64,000 nucleotides of DNA from NCBI RefSeq assembly GCF_900114385.1, contig NZ_FOSW01000002.1, positions 310,001-374,000 of the forward strand. The letters run 5' to 3'. A program made the position numbers and the translations under genes. Numbering within the stretch: position 1 is the first letter of the stretch; every line of letters starts with the position of its first letter. The notes under the pieces were generated by a model. That model searched no databases. It saw only the letters and a program-made list of their open reading frames with translations, and was not told where the DNA came from. This DNA is from Geodermatophilus ruber (GTDB lineage: Bacteria; Actinomycetota; Actinomycetes; Mycobacteriales; Geodermatophilaceae). Below, in pieces: positions 34,262 to 42,579 of this stretch.

Positions 34262-35485
34262 ATGCCCACGGAGGACGCGATCGTGATCGTGGGCGCCGGG
34301 CTGGCCGGCGCCAAGGCCGCGGAGACCCTCCGCGACGAGGGCTTCGACGGGCCGGTCGTGCTCGTCGGCGCCGAACACGAGCGGCCCTACGAGCGGCCGC
34401 CGCTGTCCAAGCAGTACCTGCTCGGCGCCGCGCCCCGCGACGGGGCCTACGTGCACGACGCCGGCTGGTACGCCGCGCACGACGTCGACCTGCGCACCGG
34501 GGTCCGGGCCACCCGGCTGGACCCCGAGGGGCACCGGCTGGCGCTGGACACGGGCGAGGAGCTCGGCTTCACCCGGCTGCTGCTGGCGACCGGATCGGTC
34601 GCCCGCCGGCTGCCGGTGCCCGGCGCGGACCTCGAGGGCGTCCGGTACCTGCGCACCCTGGCCGACGCCGACCGGCTGCGCGCCGACCTGGGGGACGGCG
34701 GGCGGCAGGTCGTGGTGGTCGGCGGGGGCTGGATCGGGCTGGAGGTGGCCGCGGCCGCGCGCACGCTGGGCAACGCCGTGACCGTCGTCGAGCCGCAGCC
34801 CGCGCCGCTGCTGGGCGTGGTGGGCCGGGAGCTGGGCGGGATCTTCGCCCGGCTGCACCGCGACCACGGCGTGGACGTGTTCACCAGCACGACCGTCCGG
34901 GAGGTCCGGGGCGAGGGGCGGGTGGCCGCGGTGGTCACCGACGGGCTCACCCTGCCCGCCGACCTCGTCGTCGTCGGCGTGGGAGCGCAGCCGGAGACGC
35001 GGCTCGCGGCCGAGGCCGGGCTCGAGGTGGCCGACGGCGTGGTGACCGACGCGCGCCTGCAGACCTCGGCACCGGACGTGTGGGCCGCCGGCGACGTCGC
35101 CGCCTCGTTCTCCCCCCGCTACGGCCGGCAGCTGCGGGTGGAGCACTGGGCCAACGCCCTGCACGCGGGACCGGCCGCGGCGCGGGCCATGCTCGGCCGC
35201 GACGTCGTGCACGACCGCCTGCCGTACTTCTTCACCGACCAGTACGACCTCGGCATGGAGTTCTCCGGGTTGCCCGCCGCCGGTGCCACCGTCGTCTGCC
35301 GCGGCGCCCCCGAGGACGGCGCCTTCGTCGCGTTCTGGCTGGCCGGGGACCAGGTCACCGCCGCGATGAACGTCAACGTCTGGGACGTCACCGAGGCGCT
35401 CCAGGCCCTGATCCGCTCGGGCCGGCCGGTGTCGCCGGAGCAGCTCACCGACCCCGCCGTCCCGCTGGAGGAACTCGCGGCATGA
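34262..35485 (+). CDS. Ferredoxin-reductase-type FAD/NAD(P)H oxidoreductase
   Basis: A 407-residue flavoprotein of the rubredoxin/ferredoxin reductase (and apoptosis-inducing-factor) family. FAD-binding VIVGAGLAGAKAAETL (7-22), the family RPPLSKQYL loop, NAD(P)H-binding VVVVGGGWIGLEVAAAA and the late VWAAGDVA motif are intact, and a C-terminal reductase domain follows (residues about 320-407). It would pass electrons from NAD(P)H to a ferredoxin for a P450 or dioxygenase; no such partner gene is adjacent. ATG 34262 has GAGGAGAGG upstream. The gene shares promoter sequence with the DoxX-like gene. Confidence 0.9.
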   Translation: MPTEDAIVIVGAGLAGAKAAETLRDEGFDGPVVLVGAEHERPYERPPLSKQYLLGAAPRDGAYVHDAGWYAAHDVDLRTGVRATRLDPEGHRLALDTGEELGFTRLLLATGSVARRLPVPGADLEGVRYLRTLADADRLRADLGDGGRQVVVVGGGWIGLEVAAAARTLGNAVTVVEPQPAPLLGVVGRELGGIFARLHRDHGVDVFTSTTVREVRGEGRVAAVVTDGLTLPADLVVVGVGAQPETRLAAEAGLEVADGVVTDARLQTSAPDVWAAGDVAASFSPRYGRQLRVEHWANALHAGPAAARAMLGRDVVHDRLPYFFTDQYDLGMEFSGLPAAGATVVCRGAPEDGAFVAFWLAGDQVTAAMNVNVWDVTEALQALIRSGRPVSPEQLTDPAVPLEELAA

Positions 35486-35568
35486 TGCGGGCGTGCCGGC
35501 GTGTCGCCGGCGCCCGGACGGGGCAGGCTTGAGGGCACGTCACACCCCGGAAACGAGCGGACTGGATC

Positions 35569-36918
35569 ATGCCGAACATGGACCGACAGCAGGAGTTCGT
35601 CCTGCGCACCCTGGAGGAACGCGACATCCGCTTCGTGCGGCTGTGGTTCACCGACGTCTCCGGCTACCTCAAGGCCGTCGCGGTCGCCCCCGCCGAGATC
35701 GAGGCCGCCTTCGCCGAGGGCATCGGCTTCGACGGCTCGGCCATCGAGGGCTTCGCGCGGGTCTACGAATCCGACATGCTCGCCAAGCCCGACCCGGCCA
35801 CCTTCCAGGTCATGCCGGGGCGCGAAGGGCGGCCGAGTGACACCGCCCGCATGTTCTGCGACCTCACGATGCCCGACGGCTCGCCGTCCTGGGCCGACCC
35901 CCGGCACGTGCTGCGCCGCGCCCTGGCCAAGGCCGCCGACATGGGGTTCACCTTCTACACCCACCCCGAGGTCGAGTTCTTCCTGCTCAAGGACCTCCCG
36001 ACCGACGGCCGCACGCCCGAGCCGGCCGACAACGGCGGCTACTTCGACCTGTCCACGCACAACGTCGCCCACGATTTCCGCCGCGAGGCGGTCTTCGCGC
36101 TGGAGGCCATGGGCATCTCGGTGGAGTTCAGCCACCACGAGGTGTCCCCGGGGCAGCAGGAGATCGACCTGCGCTACGCCGACGCGCTGTCGATGGCCGA
36201 CAACATCATGACCCTGCGGCACGTGGTGCGGGAGGTCGCGCTGGCCCAGGGGGTGTACGCCACCTTCATGCCCAAGCCGTTCACCGACCTGGCCGGCTCG
36301 GCACTGCACACCCACCTGTCGCTGTTCGAGGGCGACCGCAACGCCTTCCACGACCCGGCCGACCCGATCAAGCTGTCGACGACCGGCAAGCAGTTCATCG
36401 CCGGGCTGCTCACCCACGCGCGCGAGTTCACCGCCGTCACCAACCAGACGGTGAACTCCTACCGGCGGCTGCTGGCCGGCACCGAGGCGCCGACCGCGGT
36501 GACCTGGGGCCGGGCCAACCGCTCGGCGCTGGTGCGGCTGCCCTCCTACAAGCCGAGCAAGGCGCAGTCGGCGCGGGTGGAGGTCCGCTCGCCGGACTCC
36601 GCGTGCAATCCGTACCTGACCTTCGCGGTGCTGCTCGCGGCCGGGCTGCGCGGCATCGAGAAGGGCTACGAGCTGCCGCCGGAGGCCGAGGACAACGTCT
36701 GGTCGCTCACCGACACCGAGCGGCGCGCGGCCGGCTACGAGGACCTGCCGGTGTCCCTCGGTGAGGCGCTGACCGCGATGCAGGGCAGCGAGCTGGTCGC
36801 CGAGACCCTCGGGGAGCACGTGTTCCAGTTCTTCCTGCGCAACAAGTGGGAGGAGTTCAACGCCTACCGGCGCAACGTCACCCCCTTCGAGCTCACGCGC
36901 TACCTCCCCGGCCTCTGA
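35569..36918 (+). CDS. glnA2: Glutamine synthetase, GlnA2 type
   Basis: A 449-residue type I-alpha glutamine synthetase. The nucleotide and metal blocks are intact (GSAIEGFARVYESDM, HPEVEFFL, GSALHTHLSLF, NSYRRL, NRSALVRLP, RVEVRSPDSACNPY). It lacks the 25-residue insert and the NLYDLP adenylylation site of GSI-beta enzymes, so it is not a target of GlnE. Length and close linkage to glnE match mycobacterial glnA2 (Rv2222c), which sits beside glnE (Rv2221c). I take ATG 35569; ATG 35578 is an alternative. No ribosome site is obvious. Confidence 0.92.
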   Translation: MPNMDRQQEFVLRTLEERDIRFVRLWFTDVSGYLKAVAVAPAEIEAAFAEGIGFDGSAIEGFARVYESDMLAKPDPATFQVMPGREGRPSDTARMFCDLTMPDGSPSWADPRHVLRRALAKAADMGFTFYTHPEVEFFLLKDLPTDGRTPEPADNGGYFDLSTHNVAHDFRREAVFALEAMGISVEFSHHEVSPGQQEIDLRYADALSMADNIMTLRHVVREVALAQGVYATFMPKPFTDLAGSALHTHLSLFEGDRNAFHDPADPIKLSTTGKQFIAGLLTHAREFTAVTNQTVNSYRRLLAGTEAPTAVTWGRANRSALVRLPSYKPSKAQSARVEVRSPDSACNPYLTFAVLLAAGLRGIEKGYELPPEAEDNVWSLTDTERRAAGYEDLPVSLGEALTAMQGSELVAETLGEHVFQFFLRNKWEEFNAYRRNVTPFELTRYLPGL

Positions 36919-37028
36919 GGAAGGACCTCGTCACCCCCCCGGACCTCGCAGGCTCGGCACGGCAGGACCCCGCCCCACCCTTCGCACGCTCAGGGCGGTT
37001 CCCGGGACGGGACCGGGGCGGCGCTCAC

Positions 37029-37034
37029 TACGCT
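37029..37034 (+). promoter_or_regulatory. -10 element TACGCT, leaderless start of the amidotransferase gene
   Basis: TACGCT is 7 bases before the GTG at 37042, with no ribosome site. Confidence 0.5.
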
Positions 37035-37041
37035 CGACGCC

Positions 37042-37773
37042 GTGGCCCGCCTACTCGTCGTCGTCTTCAGCGAGACCGATCCATCCGCCCGCCTCGGCGA
37101 CTGGCTCCGGGAGGCGGGGCTGGACCTGGACGAGCGGCGCCTGCACACCGGCGACCGGTTGCCCGCCGACCTCGCCGGGCACGACGGGCTGCTGGTGCTG
37201 GGCGGCCAGCAGTCCGCGGGGGACGGCCCGGACGTCGCCCCGGAGCTGGTCGGCGTCCGCGCGCTGCTGCGGGCGGCGCTGGACAGCGACGTCCCCACCC
37301 TCGGCATCTGCCTCGGCGCCCAGCTGCTCGCGCACGTCGGCGGTGGCCGGGTGCAGGTGGGCCGGGACGGGCCGGAGATCGGCGCCACGCTGGTCGCCAA
37401 GCGGGACGTCGCCGAGCACGACCCGCTGTTCGGGCCCGTGCCGCTCACCCCCGACGTCATCGAGTGGCACAACGACGAGATCGCCGAGCTGCCCCCGGGG
37501 GCGACCCTGCTGGCCAGCAGCGCCCGCTACCCGAACCAGGCGTTCCGGCTGGGCCGGCACGTCTACGGGCTGCAGTTCCACATCGAGACCGACCCCGAGC
37601 TCGTGCGCCGCTGGGCCGCGGAGGACGCGGCAGGCATCGCCACCACTCCCTTCGACGCGGCCACCGTCGCCGCCCGCGCCGCCGAGGTCCACCCCGACAT
37701 GGCCGAGGTGTGGGCGCCGTTCGCCGGCCGGTTCGCCGATCTGGTGCGCGCCCGCGCCGGTGCGACCGCCTGA
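37042..37773 (+). CDS. Class I glutamine amidotransferase (GMP-synthase-like)
   Basis: A 243-residue stand-alone glutaminase-type protein. The nucleophile elbow GICLGAQLLA and the catalytic His-Glu pair QFHIETD are present, as in GuaA-like amidotransferases and gamma-glutamyl hydrolases. It probably hydrolyses a gamma-glutamyl amide or glutamine; the acceptor is unknown. It lies between glnA2 and glnE, where it is spatially tied to glutamine metabolism, and its stop is 4 bases before the glnE start. Confidence 0.88.
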   Translation: MARLLVVVFSETDPSARLGDWLREAGLDLDERRLHTGDRLPADLAGHDGLLVLGGQQSAGDGPDVAPELVGVRALLRAALDSDVPTLGICLGAQLLAHVGGGRVQVGRDGPEIGATLVAKRDVAEHDPLFGPVPLTPDVIEWHNDEIAELPPGATLLASSARYPNQAFRLGRHVYGLQFHIETDPELVRRWAAEDAAGIATTPFDAATVAARAAEVHPDMAEVWAPFAGRFADLVRARAGATA

Positions 37774-37777
37774 GCCC

Positions 37778-40700
37778 GTGACGGCGAGCGACGCCCAGGA
37801 GATCCCGCGCCCCGCGGTCGTCCGGCTGGTCCGGTTCGGCTTCCTGGACGGCGAGAAGGCCGCCCGGCTGCTGTCGGAGCCGGCCATGGGGCTGTGGGAC
37901 CTCGACCGCAACGAGCCGGCCGACCCGGAGGCCGGTCCCGTGGTGTCCGCGCTGGCCCGCGCCGGCGACCCCGACCTGGCCGTCCGGTCGCTGCGCCGGC
38001 TGATCGAGTCCCTCGACCACGCCGACCCCACCGGCGGGTCGGCGGCGGCGCTGCTGGCCCGGCTGCGCGGCTCGGCGCTGCTGCGCAGCCGGCTGCTGAC
38101 CGTGCTCGGCGCCAGCTCGGGCCTGGCCGACCACCTGGCCGCGAATCCCGGCGACTGGACCGTGCTCGACGCCGACGACCGCGGCCCCGCCCGGCCCACC
38201 CCGCAGGCGCTCCAGCGGCAGATGCTGGTCGCCGTCGGCGCCGACCCCGACGACCCGCCCTGGGGCGTGCGGCTGGGCAAGGCGGCGCCGGACGCCGATC
38301 CTCGGCGGGTCGCCGAGCTGCGCCTGGCCTACCGGCGGGCGATCCTCTCCGTCGCCGGCCGGGACCTGGGGGAGGGGCTGCCGGCCGAGGACGTCGCCGC
38401 CGAGCTCGCCGACATCGCCGCCGCCGTCCTCACCGCGGGGCTCGCGGTGGCCGTCGCCGAGCAGCCGGCCGACGCCGCGGCGTGCCGGCTGGCGGTCATC
38501 GGGCTGGGCAAGTGCGGTGGCCGCGAGCTGAACTACGTCAGCGACGTCGACGTGGTCTTCGTCGCCGAGCCGGTCGATCCGCACGAGCCGGAGCAGCCGG
38601 CGCTCAGCAGCGCCACCCGGGTGGCCGCGGCGCTCATGCGGATCTGCCGGGAGGCCGCCTGGGAGGTCGACGCGGCGCTGCGGCCGGAGGGCAAGGCGGG
38701 CGCGCTGGTCCGCACCCTGGCCGGGCACGCGGCCTACTACCGGCAGTGGGCCAGCACGTGGGAGTTCCAGGCGCTGCTGAAGATGCGCCCGGTCGCCGGC
38801 GACCCCGACCTCGGCCGCAGCTACGTCGAGGAGCTGTGGCCGATGGTCTGGAAGGCCGGCGACCGGCCCGGGTTCGTCGCCGAGGTGCAGGCGATGCGCC
38901 GCCGGGTGCTGGACAACATCCCGCCGGCGCAGGCCGAGCGCGAGCTCAAGCTCGGCCGGGGCGGCCTGCGGGACGTGGAGTTCGCCGTCCAGCTGCTGCA
39001 GCTGGTGCACGGCCGGGTCGACGAGTCGCTGCGGGTCGGCGGCACGCTGCCGGCGCTGACGATGCTGTCGGCCGGCGGCTACGTCGGCCGGGAGGACGCC
39101 GCCACGCTCATCGCCTCCTACCGGTTCCTGCGCACCGTCGAGCACCGGCTGCAGCTGCTCCGGCTGCGCCGCACCCACCTGCTGCCCACCGACGAGCAGC
39201 AGCTGCGGTGGCTGGCCCGCTCGCTGGGCTACAAGCCCGACCACCGCGGGGACGCCGTGGACGTGCTCGACGCCGAGCTGGCCCTGCACACCCGCGAGGT
39301 GCGTCGGCTGCACGAGAAGCTGTTCTACCGGCCGCTGCTGTCGGCCGTCGCCCGCGTGCCCGGCGAGCACCTGCACCTGGGCTCGAAGGCGGCCGGGGAC
39401 CGGCTGCGGGCCCTGGGCTTCACCGACCCCGACGGCGCGCTGCGGCACCTGGCCGCGCTGACCGGCGGGGTGTCCCGGTCGGCGTCGATGCAGAAGTACC
39501 TGCTGCCGGTGGTGCTGCAGACCCTCGCCGACTGCGCCGACCCCGACGCGGGCCTGCTCGCCTACCGGCAGGTCAGCGAGGCGCTCGGCGGCAACCAGTG
39601 GTACCTGCGGCTGCTGCGCGACGAGGGGCATGTCCCGGAGCGGCTGGCGCAGCTGCTGGGCTCCAGCCAGTACATCGCCGCGCTGCTCACCCGCACGCCC
39701 GAGGCGCTGCGGATCCTGGCCGACGACGACGAGCTGCAGCCGCGGACCGCGGCCGCGCTGGCCGGGGCCTGGCGGCAGGCGGCCGGTCGGGCGGCCGACC
39801 CGCAGGCCGCCGTCCGCGTGCTGCGCGGCCTGCGCCGCCACGAGCTGCTGCGGATCGCCTCCGCCGACCTGCTGGGCATGCTCGACGTCGACCAGGTGGG
39901 GCGGGCGCTCACCGACATCGCGGTCGCCACGCTGCAGGTCGGGCTGGACGCCGCGATCCGGGCGTACGCGGCCGAGGCCGGGATCGACCCGGCCGAGGTG
40001 CCCACCGATCTGGCCGTCATCGGCATGGGCCGCCTCGGTGGCGCCGAGATGGGCTACGGCTCCGACGCCGACGTGCTCTTCGTGCACCGCCCGCGCCCGG
40101 GCGCGGAGGAGGGGCGGGCGACCGCCGCGGCCAACGCGATCGCGCACACGCTGCGCCGGCTGCTGGCCGAACCGGCCCCCGACCCGGCCTTCGAGGTCGA
40201 CGCCGACCTGCGCCCCGAGGGCCGCCAGGGCGCGCTGGTGCGAACCCTGTCCTCCTACCGCGAGTACTACGCGCGGTGGATGTCGGTCTGGGAGGTGCAG
40301 GCGCTGCTGCGCGCGGCGCCGGTGGCCGGCGACGCGGACCTGGGCAGGGCGTTCGTCGAGCTGATCGACCCGATCCGCTACCCGTCGGCGGGGCTCAGCG
40401 CCGAGCAGGTCGCCGAGATCCGCCGGATCAAGGCGCGCGTGGAGCGGGAGCGGCTGCCCCGCGGTGCGGATCCGGCGACGCACACCAAGCTGGGCCGCGG
40501 CGGGCTGGCCGACGTCGAGTGGACCGTGCAGCTGCTGCAGCTGCAGCACGCCGCCGAGGTGCCGGCCCTGCGGGTGCCCGCCACGGGAGCCGCGCTGACC
40601 GCCCTGCAGGACGCCGGGCTGCTGCACGCCGACCAGGCGGCCGCGCTGCGGGGGGCCTGGGAGCTGGCCACCCGGGCCCGCAACGCGGTGTTCCTCGTCC

Positions 40701-40882
40701 GTGGCCGGCCCGGGGACTCGCTGCCGCGGCCGGGGGTCGAGCTGATCGGCGTCGCCCGCGCCAGCGGGCTCGGGCCGGACGCCGACCCCGGCCGGTTCCT
40801 CGACGACTACGGGCGGGCCACCCGCCAGGCGCGAGGCGTGGTCGAGCAGGTCTTCTACGGGCAGGGACCGACGACGTCCTGA
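37778..40882 (+). CDS. glnE: Bifunctional glutamine-synthetase adenylyltransferase/deadenylylase
   Basis: A 1034-residue GlnE. It has two homologous nucleotidyltransferase domains: the N-terminal deadenylylase with GLGKCGGRELNYVSDVDVVF (about residues 245-265) and the C-terminal adenylylase with GMGRLGGAEMGYGSDADVLF (about 748-768). The Gly-rich loop and the D-x-D metal site are intact in both halves. It controls GSI-beta (GlnA1), which is outside the window. GTG at 37778 starts immediately after the amidotransferase stop. The frame is open well upstream of that GTG, but the conserved protein starts near VRLVRFGF. Confidence 0.94.
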   Translation: MTASDAQEIPRPAVVRLVRFGFLDGEKAARLLSEPAMGLWDLDRNEPADPEAGPVVSALARAGDPDLAVRSLRRLIESLDHADPTGGSAAALLARLRGSALLRSRLLTVLGASSGLADHLAANPGDWTVLDADDRGPARPTPQALQRQMLVAVGADPDDPPWGVRLGKAAPDADPRRVAELRLAYRRAILSVAGRDLGEGLPAEDVAAELADIAAAVLTAGLAVAVAEQPADAAACRLAVIGLGKCGGRELNYVSDVDVVFVAEPVDPHEPEQPALSSATRVAAALMRICREAAWEVDAALRPEGKAGALVRTLAGHAAYYRQWASTWEFQALLKMRPVAGDPDLGRSYVEELWPMVWKAGDRPGFVAEVQAMRRRVLDNIPPAQAERELKLGRGGLRDVEFAVQLLQLVHGRVDESLRVGGTLPALTMLSAGGYVGREDAATLIASYRFLRTVEHRLQLLRLRRTHLLPTDEQQLRWLARSLGYKPDHRGDAVDVLDAELALHTREVRRLHEKLFYRPLLSAVARVPGEHLHLGSKAAGDRLRALGFTDPDGALRHLAALTGGVSRSASMQKYLLPVVLQTLADCADPDAGLLAYRQVSEALGGNQWYLRLLRDEGHVPERLAQLLGSSQYIAALLTRTPEALRILADDDELQPRTAAALAGAWRQAAGRAADPQAAVRVLRGLRRHELLRIASADLLGMLDVDQVGRALTDIAVATLQVGLDAAIRAYAAEAGIDPAEVPTDLAVIGMGRLGGAEMGYGSDADVLFVHRPRPGAEEGRATAAANAIAHTLRRLLAEPAPDPAFEVDADLRPEGRQGALVRTLSSYREYYARWMSVWEVQALLRAAPVAGDADLGRAFVELIDPIRYPSAGLSAEQVAEIRRIKARVERERLPRGADPATHTKLGRGGLADVEWTVQLLQLQHAAEVPALRVPATGAALTALQDAGLLHADQAAALRGAWELATRARNAVFLVRGRPGDSLPRPGVELIGVARASGLGPDADPGRFLDDYGRATRQARGVVEQVFYGQGPTTS

Positions 40883-40919
40883 GGGTGTGCGCGCCCGCCG
40901 GGCGGGGCAGGGAGGGGAC

Positions 40920-41240
40920 GTGCCGCAGACCCGACCGATCCCGACCGACCAGCCCGAGGACGACGCGCCGGGGTCCGACCCGGCCGGCGGGGCGACCATC
41001 ACGCCCTACCGGGACGGCCCGCTGATCGTCCGCGGGCAGTTCCGGCTGGTCGACCAGGACGGCGCGGAGATCGACCCGGGCCGGGAGACGGTGGCGCTGT
41101 GCCGGTGCGGCAAGTCGGGGATCAAGCCGTTCTGCGACGGCACGCACAAGCGCGCGGGGTTCTCCGCGCCCAGCGCACCGAGCCGCCCCCGCCCGGCCGC
41201 CCGCATCCTCCGGGCGGGCCGGCCGGAGGAGGTTCGGTAG
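40920..41240 (+). CDS. CDGSH iron-sulfur domain protein
   Basis: A 106-residue protein with a CDGSH zinc-finger-like [2Fe-2S] motif: CRCGKSGIKPFCDGTHKRAGF (Cys-x-Cys, then Cys and the His in DGTH), preceded by a short beta domain (ITPYRDGPLIVRGQFRLVD). Such proteins carry a labile cluster and act in redox or Fe-S handling. GTG at 40920 with GGGAGGGGA upstream sets the start; the protein ends in an unconserved basic tail. Confidence 0.9.
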   Translation: MPQTRPIPTDQPEDDAPGSDPAGGATITPYRDGPLIVRGQFRLVDQDGAEIDPGRETVALCRCGKSGIKPFCDGTHKRAGFSAPSAPSRPRPAARILRAGRPEEVR

Positions 41241-41315
41241 TCAGGCTCGGGTGTCGGACGCCCTCGCCATCCGCTCCTGCCCCCGGAACGGGTCCGGCGC
41301 CGAGGACCGTGCCGG

Positions 41316-42329
41316 TCAGGCGGCCAGCGACCGCTCCCCGCGCAGCCCCGAGCGGCCCGCCTCCCAGGCGTCGAGCAGGTGCCGGGCGGCCAGCCCGTCG
41401 ACGGCCAGCGCGCATGCGGCGCCGAAGAGGACGTCCCCGGCCAGGGCCGGCGTCTCGGCCACGAGCGAGCCGCACATGTCGACCGCGGCGATCTGCTCGT
41501 GGACGGCGTCGGCCTCGACGTGCTCGTCGTAGAACACGCTGGTGGTCTCGTCGAAGCCGAGCCGGCGCAGGCCCGCGGAGTACCGGCGGGAGGGCTCGGA
41601 GGAGGTCATCTCGACCGCGGCCAGGTGGCCGAGCGCGGCGCCCCGCCACCGGCGGTGCAGGCCGAACAGCGACATGGTGTTGACCGAGGCGAAGGCCGGC
41701 GCCGGGGCGTCGTCCCACAGGGCGCCGTAGGTGGCGTCGAGGCCGAGGTCGCGCATCAGCCCGGCGAACAGCTCGCTGTGCATGCGCTCGGGGGAGCCGC
41801 CGCCGTACTCGTCGGCCTGGATCTCGACCATGGCAGCCTTCGCCCGGCCGCTCAGCCGCGGGATCGCGAAGCTGTGCGGGTCGCCCTCCTTGAGGTGGTA
41901 GACCGACCGCAGGGTCAGGTACTCCCGCCACTGCTCGAGGGTGCCCCGCTTGGCCATGTAGGACGACAGGGACGGCCCGTCATCCGCGGCGATGACGGCG
42001 GTGAGCTGCCGGTCGATCGGCTCGTCGGTCACCTGGAGCTCGCGGACCAGCTCGCGCAACGCGGCCAGGTGCCTGCGCTCGAGCGCGCCGCGGAGCCGGA
42101 TCAGCGACGGGTCCCATTCCCAGGCATCAGGGACGTCGTCGAACCCCCGGTAGTGCAGCTCGTAGCAGACGGCGAGGCTGAGCTGCAGGTCCTCGTCGGT
42201 CAGCGTGCAGGCGGGAGCGGAGGCGGCGCGGTCGGCGTGCTCGAGCGTGGGCCGGGAGAGTGACGTGCGCGTGCGGAGGTCGTGGGCGAGGGCTTCGCTG
42301 AGCGGGCCCCGTGGCTCGGGCAGGTGCAT
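41316..42329 (-). CDS. Iron-containing redox enzyme family protein (haem-oxygenase-like diiron fold)
   Basis: A 337-residue all-helical protein of the haem-oxygenase-like diiron oxygenase/oxidase group (annotated in databases as iron-containing redox enzyme). The central helices carry carboxylate and His residues suited to a dinuclear iron site (EIQADEYGGGSPERMHSELF, then FYDEHVEADAVHEQ, with E-x6-H-type spacing). Related enzymes act on lipids or amino acids in natural-product pathways. The start is uncertain; I use ATG 42329 (LPEPRGP follows), ATG 42341 and others further up lack a ribosome site too. A fragment of a second copy lies at 44.1 kb. Confidence 0.8.
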   Translation of the reverse strand: MHLPEPRGPLSEALAHDLRTRTSLSRPTLEHADRAASAPACTLTDEDLQLSLAVCYELHYRGFDDVPDAWEWDPSLIRLRGALERRHLAALRELVRELQVTDEPIDRQLTAVIAADDGPSLSSYMAKRGTLEQWREYLTLRSVYHLKEGDPHSFAIPRLSGRAKAAMVEIQADEYGGGSPERMHSELFAGLMRDLGLDATYGALWDDAPAPAFASVNTMSLFGLHRRWRGAALGHLAAVEMTSSEPSRRYSAGLRRLGFDETTSVFYDEHVEADAVHEQIAAVDMCGSLVAETPALAGDVLFGAACALAVDGLAARHLLDAWEAGRSGLRGERSLAA

Positions 42330-42579
42330 GGTGACGACCATGCCCATCACCTGCTGTTTCGATGCAGCGGAGGGTGAGATGTAGCCCATGGGTGGGATGA
42401 CACCCTGCCCCGTTGGCGTGATCGCGTCGTTCTCGTCAGTTCCCGTAGTTCCGTGCCGCCCGGGCGGGTCATCCATCCCGGGGGTGCAACCGGTTCGTCC
42501 CGGGAGTCAACGGCCATCGCGTGGGTATGTGGGGGCACACACGTCCTTCGGAGATGCCCATGACGACCGCTCCCGGGCC

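Noticed and set aside
40887..40919. Earlier ATG for the CDGSH gene
   Set aside because: The GTG at 40920 has the better ribosome site, and the extra 11 residues are only basic low-complexity sequence.
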